This document shows positions 27,091 to 35,599 of a stretch of 64,000 bases of DNA, in pieces. The notes under the pieces are model-generated. The model worked only from the letters and a program-made list of their open reading frames with translations. It made no database searches and had not been told where the DNA came from. This DNA comes from Rubrivivax sp. (GTDB taxonomy: Bacteria > Pseudomonadota > Gammaproteobacteria > Burkholderiales > Burkholderiaceae_C). The position numbers and the translations under genes are program-made. The stretch covers positions 62,001 to 126,000 of the forward strand of contig JAIXSE010000034.1 of NCBI GenBank assembly GCA_027484825.1, read 5' to 3'. Position 1 is the first letter of the stretch. Each line of letters begins with the position of its first letter.

Positions 27091-27719
27091 GGACGCAGCT
27101 CCTCCTGGGCCAGGGCCGTCGGCGTGGCCGGCGAGGGGTTGTCTTCAATGCCATCCACATGGCCGTGGTCCGCATGCGGCACGTCGCCGGTACGGATGAA
27201 GTGCCAGCACACCTGCAGGAAACGGAAGCACATCAGGTAGCTGCCCAGCGGCACGCAGGCATAGGCGATCCAGGTCGGGATCTCCATGTCCGGCGAGGTC
27301 GGACCTTCCGGAATCTCGCCCGGATCACGACCAAGCGCATGCAGGAAGGCGTAGTGCGCGCCGTTTTCCCAGACGAAGGTCGCGCCCAGCGTGCCGATGG
27401 TGGCGGTGAACACCGCCCCGGCCAGCAGGCTGAAGATCACCAGGTACTTCGCATGCTCGGGCTTGAGCTTGCGCACGATGACGTCCACGCCCACGTGGGT
27501 GCCGGCGCGCACGCCATAGGCCGCGCCGAACTTGGCCATCCACACAAACATGTAGATGCACAGTTCCTGGGCCCAGCTCACGTCAATGCGGATGATCCAG
27601 TCCTGCAGCACCGGCACGCCGGCCAGGAAGCGGTGCAGCACCGCCATTGCGATCACCAGCGTCGCCGCCGCCATGAGGAGGCTGATCAAGCCCTCCTCCA
27701 ATCGATCCAGCCATTTCAT
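27087..27719 (-). CDS. dctQ: TRAP transporter small membrane subunit DctQ
   Basis: A 210-residue protein with four membrane helices. The DctQ motif is visible as VLHRFLAGVPVLQDWIIRID followed by SWAQELCIYMFVWMAKFGAA and AYGVRAGTHVGVDVI. ATG 27719 follows GGGGGA. An insert between helices III and IV (ALGRDPGEIPEGPTSPDMEI) makes it longer than many DctQ proteins; this form is common in Burkholderiales dct operons. It joins DctM to form the membrane complex that receives substrate from DctP. Confidence 0.93.
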   Translation of the reverse strand: MKWLDRLEEGLISLLMAAATLVIAMAVLHRFLAGVPVLQDWIIRIDVSWAQELCIYMFVWMAKFGAAYGVRAGTHVGVDVIVRKLKPEHAKYLVIFSLLAGAVFTATIGTLGATFVWENGAHYAFLHALGRDPGEIPEGPTSPDMEIPTWIAYACVPLGSYLMCFRFLQVCWHFIRTGDVPHADHGHVDGIEDNPSPATPTALAQEELRP

Positions 27720-27742
27720 AGCAAATCCCCCAGACCGCATGC

Positions 27743-27816
27743 GGCGACGGACGCTCGCGGGGACTGGGAGGACGGCGTCGCCATCACCCGGTCTCCCGCG
27801 ACAAAGTCCGTCCGCC
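27743..27816 (-). promoter_or_regulatory. Intercistronic stem-loop between dctP and dctQ
   Basis: A long imperfect hairpin fills the gap between dctP and dctQ. The outer arms (GGCGACGGAC at 27743 and GTCCGTCCGCC at 27806) pair with one bulge. The inner arms (CGCGGGGACTGGG at 27756 and CCCGGTCTCCCGCG) also pair with one bulge and one wobble. No T tract follows. Such a structure would protect the dctP message or reduce read-through, giving more binding protein than membrane subunits. Confidence 0.65.
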
Positions 27817-27844
27817 GGTGGCGGCGTTCAGGTGTCGAGGTGAG

Positions 27845-28864
27845 TTATTGCGGCTTGACGAAACCGGCCGCCTTGTAGGCTGCCTCGATGGTGGCCTTGC
27901 CGACGCGGCCTTCCATGTCGCGGTGCACCGACATCAGGGCCAGCTTCCATTCATTCACTTCGGCCGGCGTCAGGGTGTAGATGGTGGTCTTACCGCTGGC
28001 GCGGATCTTCTCCAGCGCCTGCTGGTTCTCGGTGGCGGCAATCGCGTTGGCATAGACCGTCGAGTCCTTGACGCTGCTGTCCACCACCGCACGCAGATCG
28101 GCCGGCAGGCCGTCATAGAACTTCTTGTTGATGATCAGCGCATAGGCCAGGTGGCCGTGGTTGCTGAGCGTGGTGTGCTTCTGCACTTCATAGGTCTTCT
28201 GGGTGTAGAAGTTGGACGGCACGCCTTCGGTCCCGTCCACCACGCCCGACTGCAGCGCCTGATACAGCTCGGAGAACGCCATCACCTGCGGAATCGCGCC
28301 CAGGGCGCGCATCTGCGCGTCCAGCACCTTGGAGCTCTGGATGCGCATCTTCAGGCCCTTGAAGTCGGCCACGTGATGCAGCGGCTTGTTGGCGCTCATG
28401 ATGTGGAAGCCGTTGTCCCAGAAGGCCAGGCCCTTGATGCCCTTGGGCTCCAGCTTCTTGAACAGCTCCATGCCCAGGGTCTGGGTGGTGTTGCGGAAGG
28501 CGGCGTCGTCCTTGAAGAGGAAGGGCAGGTCAAAGACCTCGAATTCCTTCACGCCCAGCGGACCGAACTTGGCCAGGGACGGCGCCAGCATCTGCACCGA
28601 GCCCAGCTGCAGGGCTTCGAGCTCTTCCTTGTCCTTGTAGAGCTGGCTGTTGGGGTAGACCTCCACCTTCAGGCGGCCCTTGCTGCGCTCTTCCACCAGC
28701 TCCTTGAAGCGCTGGGCGCCCTTGCCCTTGGGCGTGTCCGGGGCCACGACGTGGCTCAGCTTGATGACGATGGGCGCCTGGGCAAATGCACCCAGGCCGG
28801 TGGACAGACCGGCAACCGCCACGGCGGCGGACAGCAACAGGCGGCGGGGGAAGGCAGCGGACAT
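27845..28864 (-). CDS. dctP: TRAP transporter periplasmic binding protein DctP
   Basis: A 339-residue solute receptor. ATG 28864 follows AGGAGA. A signal peptide (RRLLLSAAVAVAGLSTGLGA, cleaved after FAQA) precedes the mature DctP fold, beginning IVIKLSHVVAPDTPKGKGAQ. The conserved ligand-carboxylate Arg is in GLKMRIQSSKV, and the family segments VVDGTEGVPSNFY and SNHGHLAYALIINKKFY follow. It delivers C4-dicarboxylates to DctQM. It is transcribed divergently from the dctS sensor gene across about 200 bases that should carry the DctR-controlled promoter. Confidence 0.95.
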   Translation of the reverse strand: MSAAFPRRLLLSAAVAVAGLSTGLGAFAQAPIVIKLSHVVAPDTPKGKGAQRFKELVEERSKGRLKVEVYPNSQLYKDKEELEALQLGSVQMLAPSLAKFGPLGVKEFEVFDLPFLFKDDAAFRNTTQTLGMELFKKLEPKGIKGLAFWDNGFHIMSANKPLHHVADFKGLKMRIQSSKVLDAQMRALGAIPQVMAFSELYQALQSGVVDGTEGVPSNFYTQKTYEVQKHTTLSNHGHLAYALIINKKFYDGLPADLRAVVDSSVKDSTVYANAIAATENQQALEKIRASGKTTIYTLTPAEVNEWKLALMSVHRDMEGRVGKATIEAAYKAAGFVKPQ

Positions 28865-29067
28865 GGAGGTCTCCTGATGGACTTCTGATCTTGTGGGCCA
28901 GGCATGAAGGTAGGGACGGACGTCCCAGGCCTTGCCTTGCATGCGGCGGATTGTGGAAACGCTGGTCGCTGCCGCCCAGTTGTGGACTTCCACATCCGGG
29001 GCGTTTGGGCCCGTCCTTCATCGCCAATCGCCCGCTGCTGCCGCCTGCGTCGCTCTAGACTGCGGGC

Positions 29068-31107
29068 ATGCGCATGCTTGTTCCCGGATTCGAAGCCCTG
29101 CGGCGTGCCAGCTGGGTGCTGCCCCTGCTGCTGGCGCTGGCCTTTGCCGCGTCGGTGGCCGCATGGCTGCGTCACAGCGATGCGCGCGATCTGGAAGAAG
29201 AGCGGCTGACCCTGATTGCCGACACCCTGTCGCTGGAGGCCCGCATCAGCGACTGGCTCACCGCCGAGCATGCGGTGGTGGACCGTCTGGCGCTGCAACT
29301 GCCGCGGCGGGTGGATGACCAGTTCCTGCTCAACCATCCGGATGTGGCCGAAGGGCTGCGTCGGCTGTGGGTGGGGGTGACGGTGCTGGATGCCAACAAC
29401 CGGGTGGTGGCCCATGTGCCGCATTTCGTGCCGGAGGCGACACCGCCGCGCGAGCGCACCGGCGTGAGCCTGGACGACGGCGGCGTGACCGCCCACTGGA
29501 GCGCCGACCGGCCTGGCGGCGGTCGGCTGATCGTGCGCTTTGCGCCGACCGCGCTACTGCGTCAGACGGTGCCCTGGTGGCTGGCCCAGAAATACGACGT
29601 GCGGCTGGTGGATGCCCTGGGCCAGCGCCTGGCCCAGACCGGCAGCGATGAAGCCCAGGCCGGCACCCAGGGCTACCGAATCAGCATGGACCCGGCCATG
29701 CGGGAGACCTGGCTGGAGCTCAACACCCGCGAGCGCCACATTCCCTGGTGGACCACGCTGGCCGGCCCCTTGATGGGCGTGTTCATCGTGCTGTCGGCGC
29801 TGGCCAGCGTGATGCTGCGGCGTCAGATGCGCGAGGTGCGACGGGCCGAAGGCGAAGCGCGGACCGAGGCGGCCTGGCGCCGCGCGGTGGAAGATTCGCT
29901 GACGGTGGGCCTGCGCGGGCGCGACCTGGAAGGGCGTGTCACCCACGTCAACCGCGCCTTCTGCGACCTGGTCGGCTACAGCGCCGAAGAGCTGCTGGGC
30001 AGCCTGCCGCCCATGCCCTACTGGCTACCGGACGACATGGAAGACAGCCTGCGGCGGCACCGCCGCAACATGGCCGGCGGCGCGCCGCGGGAGGGCTACG
30101 AAGCGCGCTGGTTGCGCAGCGACGGGCGCATCGTGGAGGTGATGATCTTCGAGGCGCCGCTGGTGGATGCGGGCGGCCGGCAGATCGGCTGGATGGGCTC
30201 CATCGTGGACATCAGCGCGCGAAAGATGGCGGAAGAGCGCGAGCGCCGCCAGACCGAGGCGCTCGCCCATCAGGCGCGGCTGAGCACGCTCGGGGAGGTG
30301 GCATCGGCGCTGGCGCATCAGCTGAACCAGCCGCTGGCGGCCATCACCGGCTACAACGCCGGGGCGCTGCGCATCCTCGAGCGCACTGGTCCGCCGGACG
30401 ACATGGTGATGGAAGCCCTGCGGCGGCTGGGCGAGCAGGCCACCGAGGCCGGGCGCATCGTGCAGCGCATCCGCGCCTTCCTGACGCGGCGGGCGCCGCA
30501 GCCGGAGGTCTGCACCATGGCCGACATCGTCGCCCGGGTGCTGGCACTGCTCAAGCGTGATCTGCGAAACCTGCGGGTGGAGCAGGCACTGCCGGCGGAC
30601 CTTCCACCGGTGAATGCGGATGCGGTGCTGATCGAGCAGGTGCTGATCAACCTGATCCGCAACGCGGCCGATGAATTGCAGGCGCGGCCTCAGCCTGCGC
30701 CGCGGCCGCACATCCGCATCAGCGCGATGCTGGTCGGCCAGCGCTTTGTGCGGGTGGATGTCGATGACAACGGCCCGGGCCTGCAGGGGCGCGGCATCGA
30801 GCAGCTCACCACCGCGTTTTATTCGACCAAGCCGGAGGGCATGGGCATGGGGCTGGCGATTTGCCGCTCGGTGATCGAGGCCCACCACGGCGGCATGGAG
30901 GCGGGCACGAGCGCGCTGGGGGGCGCCCGCTTGAGCTTCACGCTGCCGCTGGCTGAAGAGGCAGCGGCACCGATATCGCCACCGATATCTGCATCCCTCG
31001 CACCAGGCCCGTCACCCGTCGCGCACGCGCCAGGCGCCAAAGACAGGCCGCCCGTGCCGGCTCACGGCTCTGCGCCGCTGGACACCAGACAGGAGAACAC
31101 ACCATGA
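29068..31107 (+). CDS. dctS: DctS-type PAS sensor histidine kinase
   Basis: A 679-residue membrane sensor. It has a membrane helix at about 13-33, a periplasmic domain, a second helix at about 233-255 and a cytoplasmic PAS domain (about 275-390; VTHVNRAFCDLVGYSAEELL). A FixL/DctS-type kinase core follows, with the phosphorylated His in ALAHQLNQPLAAITGY, the N box LINLIRNAADEL, DDNGPGLQG and a G box GMGMGLAICRSVIEAH. A Pro/Ala-rich tail follows. It is divergent from dctP and overlaps the response regulator by ATGA. It should sense C4-dicarboxylates in the periplasm and activate dctPQM through DctR. Confidence 0.92.
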   Translation: MRMLVPGFEALRRASWVLPLLLALAFAASVAAWLRHSDARDLEEERLTLIADTLSLEARISDWLTAEHAVVDRLALQLPRRVDDQFLLNHPDVAEGLRRLWVGVTVLDANNRVVAHVPHFVPEATPPRERTGVSLDDGGVTAHWSADRPGGGRLIVRFAPTALLRQTVPWWLAQKYDVRLVDALGQRLAQTGSDEAQAGTQGYRISMDPAMRETWLELNTRERHIPWWTTLAGPLMGVFIVLSALASVMLRRQMREVRRAEGEARTEAAWRRAVEDSLTVGLRGRDLEGRVTHVNRAFCDLVGYSAEELLGSLPPMPYWLPDDMEDSLRRHRRNMAGGAPREGYEARWLRSDGRIVEVMIFEAPLVDAGGRQIGWMGSIVDISARKMAEERERRQTEALAHQARLSTLGEVASALAHQLNQPLAAITGYNAGALRILERTGPPDDMVMEALRRLGEQATEAGRIVQRIRAFLTRRAPQPEVCTMADIVARVLALLKRDLRNLRVEQALPADLPPVNADAVLIEQVLINLIRNAADELQARPQPAPRPHIRISAMLVGQRFVRVDVDDNGPGLQGRGIEQLTTAFYSTKPEGMGMGLAICRSVIEAHHGGMEAGTSALGGARLSFTLPLAEEAAAPISPPISASLAPGPSPVAHAPGAKDRPPVPAHGSAPLDTRQENTP

Positions 31108-31724
31108 CCGACCTTGCCTCGACCGTGCACCTGGTGGACGATGAAGCCGCCGTGCGGGACGCACTGGCTTTCCTGATGCGCTCTCACGGCCTGAAGGTCA
31201 GCGCGCATGCGAGCGGGCCGGAGCTGCTGGAGGCACTGGAGAAGGAGCCGGACCCGATGGGCTGCATCGTGCTGGATGTGCGCATGGAGCCGCTGTCCGG
31301 CCTGCAGGTGCAGGATGAGCTGATGCGTCGCGGCGTGAAGCTGCCGGTGATTTTTTTGAGCGGCCACGGTGATATTCCGATGGCGGTGGATGCGATGCAG
31401 AAGGGCGCGATCGATTTCGTTGAAAAGCCCTTCAACGACCAGGCGCTGGTGAACAAGGTGCAGCGGGCCCTGGCCCTGGACACGCATCGCCACCGGGAGG
31501 CGGTGGCCCATGCGGATGCGGCCGGCCGCCTGGCCAGCCTCACCGACCGGGAACGTGAAGTGGCCCTGCGGGTGGCGGCCGGCAAGCTCAACAAGCAGGT
31601 GGCCGATGAGTTGGGCATTGCCATCCGCACGGTGGAAGTTCACCGCGCGCGGGCCTTCACCAAGCTGGGGCTGCGCTCAGCCGCGGAGCTGGCAACGCTG
31701 CTGGAGCGGTTCGAACTGAAGTGA
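31104..31724 (+). CDS. dctR: DctR/FixJ-type response regulator
   Basis: A 206-residue protein. The receiver domain has the acidic pair (VDDEAAV), the phospho-Asp (CIVLDVRMEPLSG), and the Thr/Ser and Lys positions (FLSGHGDI, VEKPFNDQ). The C-terminal LuxR/FixJ helix-turn-helix reads LTDREREVALRVAAGKLNKQ and IAIRTVEVHRARAFTKLGLR. It overlaps dctS by four bases, so the pair is co-translated. It should activate the dctPQM promoter. Confidence 0.93.
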   Translation: MTDLASTVHLVDDEAAVRDALAFLMRSHGLKVSAHASGPELLEALEKEPDPMGCIVLDVRMEPLSGLQVQDELMRRGVKLPVIFLSGHGDIPMAVDAMQKGAIDFVEKPFNDQALVNKVQRALALDTHRHREAVAHADAAGRLASLTDREREVALRVAAGKLNKQVADELGIAIRTVEVHRARAFTKLGLRSAAELATLLERFELK

Positions 31725-31729
31725 CCGGC

Positions 31730-32020
31730 TCAGCCGACGGTCGGCCGGGCACACAGTTCCAGACCCAGGCTGTTGAGCACTGCCAGCAGAGTTCTCAGCG
31801 TGGGGTTGCCGCCGTCACTGCAGGACCGATAGAGATGCTCCCGGGACAGGCCGCTTTCTTCGGCCACCTGCTTCATGCCTTTGGACCGTGCCACCACACC
31901 GAGCGCGTGAGCGATGTAGCCGGCGTCTCTCGTTTCAAAGGCGCTTGCCAGATAGACGGCGATGTCTTCCTCGGACGTCAGCCGCTGGCTCATGTCAAAA
32001 ACGTTCAGCTTCTCCGCCAT
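31730..32020 (-). CDS. Addiction-module antidote protein (orphan antitoxin)
   Basis: A 96-residue HTH protein of the HigA-like putative addiction-module antidote family. It begins MAEKLNVFDMSQRLTSEEDI and carries a helix-turn-helix in MKQVAEESGLSREHLYRSCS, followed by NPTLRTLLAVLNSLGLELCA. ATG 32020 follows AAGGAGAG. In intact loci a RelE/HigB-like killer gene precedes and overlaps it; here only the last third of such a gene remains upstream. The antidote may survive as a regulator, may counter a toxin elsewhere, or may protect against incoming copies of the module. Confidence 0.85.
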   Translation of the reverse strand: MAEKLNVFDMSQRLTSEEDIAVYLASAFETRDAGYIAHALGVVARSKGMKQVAEESGLSREHLYRSCSDGGNPTLRTLLAVLNSLGLELCARPTVG

Positions 32021-32108
32021 GTTCAAACTCTCCTTGGGCAAGGTCGATGGCAACGCGGATGTCGGCCTGCTGCGTGGATTTGTCTCCGCCGCAGAGAACG
32101 ACTGTAGT
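31995..32108 (-). pseudogene. Remnant of RelE/HigB-like toxin C-terminus
   Basis: In another minus-strand frame directly upstream of the antidote, 37 codons read TTVVLCGGDKSTQQADIRVA and onward to IDLAQGEF, ending in TGA inside the antidote gene. CGGDKSTQQADI is the hallmark C-terminus of the phage-derived killer proteins that pair with this antidote family. An in-frame TAA stands just before it, and no start codon or N-terminal two-thirds exists; the ketosynthase gene ends about 55 bases upstream. The toxin has therefore been deleted, leaving its tail. Confidence 0.75.
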
Positions 32109-32163
32109 TTATAAGCTACCCGTCCGAAATACCACGTACCAGTCAGTCCAAGCTTGCCTTCGG

Positions 32164-33393
32164 TCAAGCGCTTTGGATCACCAGCGACACGTTGCTGCCG
32201 CCAAAGGCGAATGAGTTCGACACGATCGCCCGCCCCGGGGCCAGATCGCGCGGGTGGCCTTCGATCAGGTCGACGATCTCGCGCAGCGGGCTATGGCGCA
32301 CATGGGCGCTCACTGGCAGCCGTCCGCGGCGCAGGGCCTGGACGCAGGCGACCAGTTCCAGGGCGCCGCCGGCACCGATCAAGTGCCCATGCAGCGCCTT
32401 GGTCGCACTGACCGGCACACCGCGCGGACCAAACACCCGGGCCAGGCTTTCCGCCTCCACCGCATCCCCCACCTCCGTGGCGGTGCCATGGGCATTCACA
32501 TAACCGATCTGATCCGGCGCCAGGCCGGCGTCGGCCAGGGCGGCCCGCAGCGCCCGTTCCTGTCCGTCCGCATCGGGCCGCGACAGATGCACCGCATCGA
32601 CGCTATGCCCGTAACCGGCCAGCACGGCAAGCGCCGACGCGCCGCGTGCGCGGGCGTGCGACGCCGTCTCCAGCACCAGTGCTGCCGCCCCTTCGCCCAG
32701 CACCAGTCCGCGGCGCTGGTCGTCGAACGGCCGGCAGCTCTGCGACGGGTCGTCCGCATCCGGCGGCGCCATCACGCCCATGGCCTGCCAGGCCATCACC
32801 GAGCCCGGATTCAGCATCGCCTCCGAGCCGCCTGCCAGCACCACATCCGCCCGGCCCTGGCGCATCAGCATCAGCGACTCGCCGAGCGCCTGGGCCGAGG
32901 AGGCGCAGGCATTCGACACGCTCAGCATCGCCGCCCGCAACTGGTAGCGCATGGCCAGGTGCGACGCCGCTGAATTGCTCATCACCCGCACCACCGTGTA
33001 GGGATGCACCCGCGGCGCCGGTTTGGTCAGCACTTCCGTATAGGACTGCTGCAAGGCGTTGGAGCCCCCCAGGCCAGTCCCCCAGGCCACCGCCGCCCGG
33101 TCCGGCTGCTGCGCCAGCATCGGCAGGCCCGACTGCCGCCACGCCTGCGCCGACGCCTGCAGCGCCATCAGGCTGTGCCGGTCGTAGAGATTGCGCTGGG
33201 CCGGCGGCATCTCCTGCCCCAGTGGCGTCTCGATCGAGGCGGCCGCAAAGGGCATCAGCCCCCGGGCCGGATCGCCCGGATGCAAGCGCACGCCGGAGAC
33301 CCCCGATTCCAACGCGTCGGCGAGGGACTCCGCATCCGGGCCGAGCGCACTGCAGGCGCCGATGCCGGTGATCCATATCTCTTCTCCGCTCAT
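32164..33393 (-). CDS. Beta-ketoacyl-ACP synthase (FabF-like)
   Basis: A 409-residue condensing enzyme of the KAS II/type II polyketide class. The Cys-His-His active site is intact: Cys in SVSNACASSAQALGESLM, His in YVNAHGTATEVGD and His in ATKALHGHLIGAGG. It extends an acyl chain on an acyl carrier protein by decarboxylative condensation. It follows an acyl carrier protein and a hydrolase on the same strand, so it probably acts on that dedicated carrier in a short specialised pathway rather than housekeeping fatty acid synthesis. ATG 33393 is preceded by a weak GGCAGG. No ketoreductase, dehydratase or acyltransferase is nearby. Confidence 0.88.
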   Translation of the reverse strand: MSGEEIWITGIGACSALGPDAESLADALESGVSGVRLHPGDPARGLMPFAAASIETPLGQEMPPAQRNLYDRHSLMALQASAQAWRQSGLPMLAQQPDRAAVAWGTGLGGSNALQQSYTEVLTKPAPRVHPYTVVRVMSNSAASHLAMRYQLRAAMLSVSNACASSAQALGESLMLMRQGRADVVLAGGSEAMLNPGSVMAWQAMGVMAPPDADDPSQSCRPFDDQRRGLVLGEGAAALVLETASHARARGASALAVLAGYGHSVDAVHLSRPDADGQERALRAALADAGLAPDQIGYVNAHGTATEVGDAVEAESLARVFGPRGVPVSATKALHGHLIGAGGALELVACVQALRRGRLPVSAHVRHSPLREIVDLIEGHPRDLAPGRAIVSNSFAFGGSNVSLVIQSA

Positions 33394-33433
33394 GAGCCTG
33401 CCTGTGCTGTGGCCACTGCCGGTGGCGGTGGTC

Positions 33434-33460
33434 GCTGTTGCTGTTGCTGTTGCTGTTGCT
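33434..33460. repeat. Hexanucleotide tandem repeat (GCTGTT)4.5
   Basis: Four and a half perfect copies of GCTGTT lie in the 103-base gap between the acyl carrier protein stop and the ketosynthase start, followed by related degenerate units to about 33475. Copy-number change would alter the spacing ahead of the ketosynthase ribosome binding site. Confidence 0.8.
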
Positions 33461-33496
33461 ATTTCTGTTGCTGTCGTGTCCGCCGATGCAGCGGGA

Positions 33497-33772
33497 TCAG
33501 GCGACCGCCGGGGTCCCCGGGGTCGAACCCGCCGGCTGCGCCGCCAGCAGGCTGTCCACCAGGGTGGCCAGTCCGGCCAGCGTCGGCGTCTTCATCGCCG
33601 CGTCGTGGTCGATCTGGATGACGTAGTGGTCTTCCACCGCGAACATGAAGTCCACCAGCATCAGCGAGTCCAGGCCGAGGTCGGCAAAGGTGGCCTGGCT
33701 GTCCAGGTCGGACTCCTGCAGGCCGAGTTCGCGGCAAGCCAGTTGGCGCAGGGATTCAAGCGTGTTGCTCAT
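33497..33772 (-). CDS. Acyl carrier protein
   Basis: A 91-residue acidic helical protein with the phosphopantetheine attachment motif DLGLDSLMLVDFMF, where the Ser carries the 4'-phosphopantetheine arm. Helix IV and an Ala/Pro-rich tail follow. Its start overlaps the end of the hydrolase gene by 17 bases, and the ketosynthase follows on the same strand. It is not the housekeeping fatty acid ACP, which normally lies by fabD/fabG/fabF, so it is a dedicated carrier for this small cluster. Confidence 0.88.
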   Translation of the reverse strand: MSNTLESLRQLACRELGLQESDLDSQATFADLGLDSLMLVDFMFAVEDHYVIQIDHDAAMKTPTLAGLATLVDSLLAAQPAGSTPGTPAVA

Positions 33773-34784
33773 GGAATGTCTCTTCGGTGAGTGAATGGCG
33801 ATGCGCCAGGGGGGACGGGTGCGAGAGCGGCTGCGCCAGCAGGCTGGCGCTCACCGGCACCCGGTTCAGGAGAAAGTCGCGGGCCGCATGAGCGACCGCG
33901 CTGCGTTCGTTGTCCAGCGTCAGCATGTGATAGCTGTGATGGAACCAGTGGACCTCGATCTGATCCGGCTTTGTGCCCAGACGACTCTGCAGTTCCTGCA
34001 CCGAGCGCGGGCCGCTGACGTCATCCTCGCTGGCATGCAGGATCAGGGTGGGGGCCTGGATCTGCGGCAGGCCGGCGCGGACGAAGCGGATCATCCGGCT
34101 GGCCTGGTAGAGGGCGGCGGCGGACAGGGTGTCGGCACCGGCGGCGGACACATGCTCGGACATCATGGCCTGGGCCACCCAGGCCCGCAGCCGCTCGTTC
34201 TTGATGCCGTAGGGTTCGCGTTCCCGGAAGCTGAGCCACTGGCGCAGCGGCGGCACAAAGGCCAGCGGGAGCAGGCGGCGCCAGGGCGACACATTCCAGC
34301 CGTCGAAGTGCAGCGAGGTGGAGAGCAGCAACTGGGCCGCCACCGGGCGACGCAGTGCCACCGCCAGGGCCAGCACCGAGCCCATGGACAGGCCGCCCAC
34401 GACCACCTGCTCATGGCGGGCGGCCAAGGCGTCGAAATGCTGCAGCGCCAACGCCAGCCAGTCCTCGAAACGGGTGACTGGGGCTTTCTGACCCTCGATT
34501 CCCTTCTCGGTGGACACGCCATATCCTGCCAGGGCGGGGGACTCGACCGCGTAGCCGGCCGTGCGCAGGGTACGGGCCAGTGGCATCAGCTCCAGCGGAT
34601 TGGCGCACAGGCCATGCAGCAGCAGCACGGCCGGGCGCGGATCCCGCGGTGAGCCGCGTGGCGGCGTTTCCACAGCTTTCAGACCGGCGGTCGTCGGGCC
34701 GGATGCCGGGGAGGGCGGCATGCCGGGGGACCCATCACCCGACGACACGCCGGCTGAAAGCGGAGAATTGAATGAAGCAACCAT
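33756..34784 (-). CDS. Alpha/beta hydrolase (lipase/thioesterase-like)
   Basis: A 342-residue cytoplasmic alpha/beta hydrolase. The oxyanion strand is VLLLHGLCANPLEL, the nucleophile elbow GGLSMGSVLALA is intact, the acid is probably in LHASEDDVSGP and the catalytic His is in HHSYHMLTLDNER. The HSYH-x-LTLD ending resembles carboxylesterase/monoacylglycerol lipase relatives. The first 45 residues are low-complexity. As first gene of the hydrolase-ACP-ketosynthase trio it may release or edit the acyl chain on the carrier (inference). It is divergent from the response regulator gene. Confidence 0.85.
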   Translation of the reverse strand: MVASFNSPLSAGVSSGDGSPGMPPSPASGPTTAGLKAVETPPRGSPRDPRPAVLLLHGLCANPLELMPLARTLRTAGYAVESPALAGYGVSTEKGIEGQKAPVTRFEDWLALALQHFDALAARHEQVVVGGLSMGSVLALAVALRRPVAAQLLLSTSLHFDGWNVSPWRRLLPLAFVPPLRQWLSFREREPYGIKNERLRAWVAQAMMSEHVSAAGADTLSAAALYQASRMIRFVRAGLPQIQAPTLILHASEDDVSGPRSVQELQSRLGTKPDQIEVHWFHHSYHMLTLDNERSAVAHAARDFLLNRVPVSASLLAQPLSHPSPLAHRHSLTEETFHEQHA

Positions 34785-34918
34785 GTCCGGCAGTCTGGCC
34801 GGGGTCGCTGTTGCGGACTTGTCGCCAAGCTTGCAGAAAGCTGTCCACGCCGTTGCCCTCAGGTTTCTGCAAGCCTGGTGGATGACGGGCGCAAGACAGC
34901 GGGTTTATGCTGATCACC

Positions 34919-35599
34919 ATGCGCATCCTGTTGGTCGAAGACGATGAATTCCTGGCCGAATCCACGGCCCGGGCGCTCCGGTCCCAGTCCTGGGTCGTGG
35001 ATGTGACCGGCCGTGGGGAGCCGGTCCCGCTGTCCCTGCGTGAGGACCGTTACGACTTGCTCATCCTGGACATCGGCTTGGCCGGCATCGACGGCTTCGA
35101 GACCCTGCGCCGGGTGCGCGCCCAGGGCAGCACCGTGCCGGTGCTGCTGCTCACCGCCCGGGATGCGGTGGAAGACCGGGTGCGGGGCCTGGAAGGCGGC
35201 GCCGATGACTATCTGGTCAAGCCCTTCGCCCTGAGCGAGCTGATCGCCCGTGCCCGTGCGCTGGTGCGCCGCAGCCAGGCCCGCTCCGGCAATGAACTGC
35301 AACTGGGCTCGCTGCGCATGGACCTGGAGGCCCGGCGGGCCTTTGTGCTGGATGAGCCACTGGCCCTGTCTGCCCGGGAATGGGATGTGCTGGGCTTCCT
35401 GCTGGCGCGCGCCGGCAAGGTGGTGGCCAAGGAACAGATCGGCTCGGCCAGCAATGGCTGGGAGCAGGGTGTGAGTGACAACGCCATCGAAGTCTGTGTG
35501 TCGCGGCTGCGCGCCAAGATCGAGCCGGCCGGCCTGCAACTGCGCACGGTCCGTGGGCTGGGCTATCTGCTGGAAGAAGTGCAGCCGGCCCGCCGATGA
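34919..35599 (+). CDS. OmpR-family response regulator (TctD/QseB-like)
   Basis: A 226-residue regulator with receiver domain (LLVEDDEFLAE; phospho-Asp in LLILDIGLAGIDGFE; LLLTARD; VKPFALSEL) and C-terminal winged helix (LSAREWDVLGFLLARAGKVV; VSDNAIEVCVSRLRAKIEPA; LRTVRGLGYLLEE). ATG 34919 gives the usual family start MRILLVEDD; ATG 34907 four codons upstream is also possible. It overlaps the sensor kinase gene by four bases. The target genes are not evident. The closest known families control tricarboxylate uptake (TctD) or quorum/PmrA-like responses (QseB). Confidence 0.93.
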   Translation: MRILLVEDDEFLAESTARALRSQSWVVDVTGRGEPVPLSLREDRYDLLILDIGLAGIDGFETLRRVRAQGSTVPVLLLTARDAVEDRVRGLEGGADDYLVKPFALSELIARARALVRRSQARSGNELQLGSLRMDLEARRAFVLDEPLALSAREWDVLGFLLARAGKVVAKEQIGSASNGWEQGVSDNAIEVCVSRLRAKIEPAGLQLRTVRGLGYLLEEVQPARR

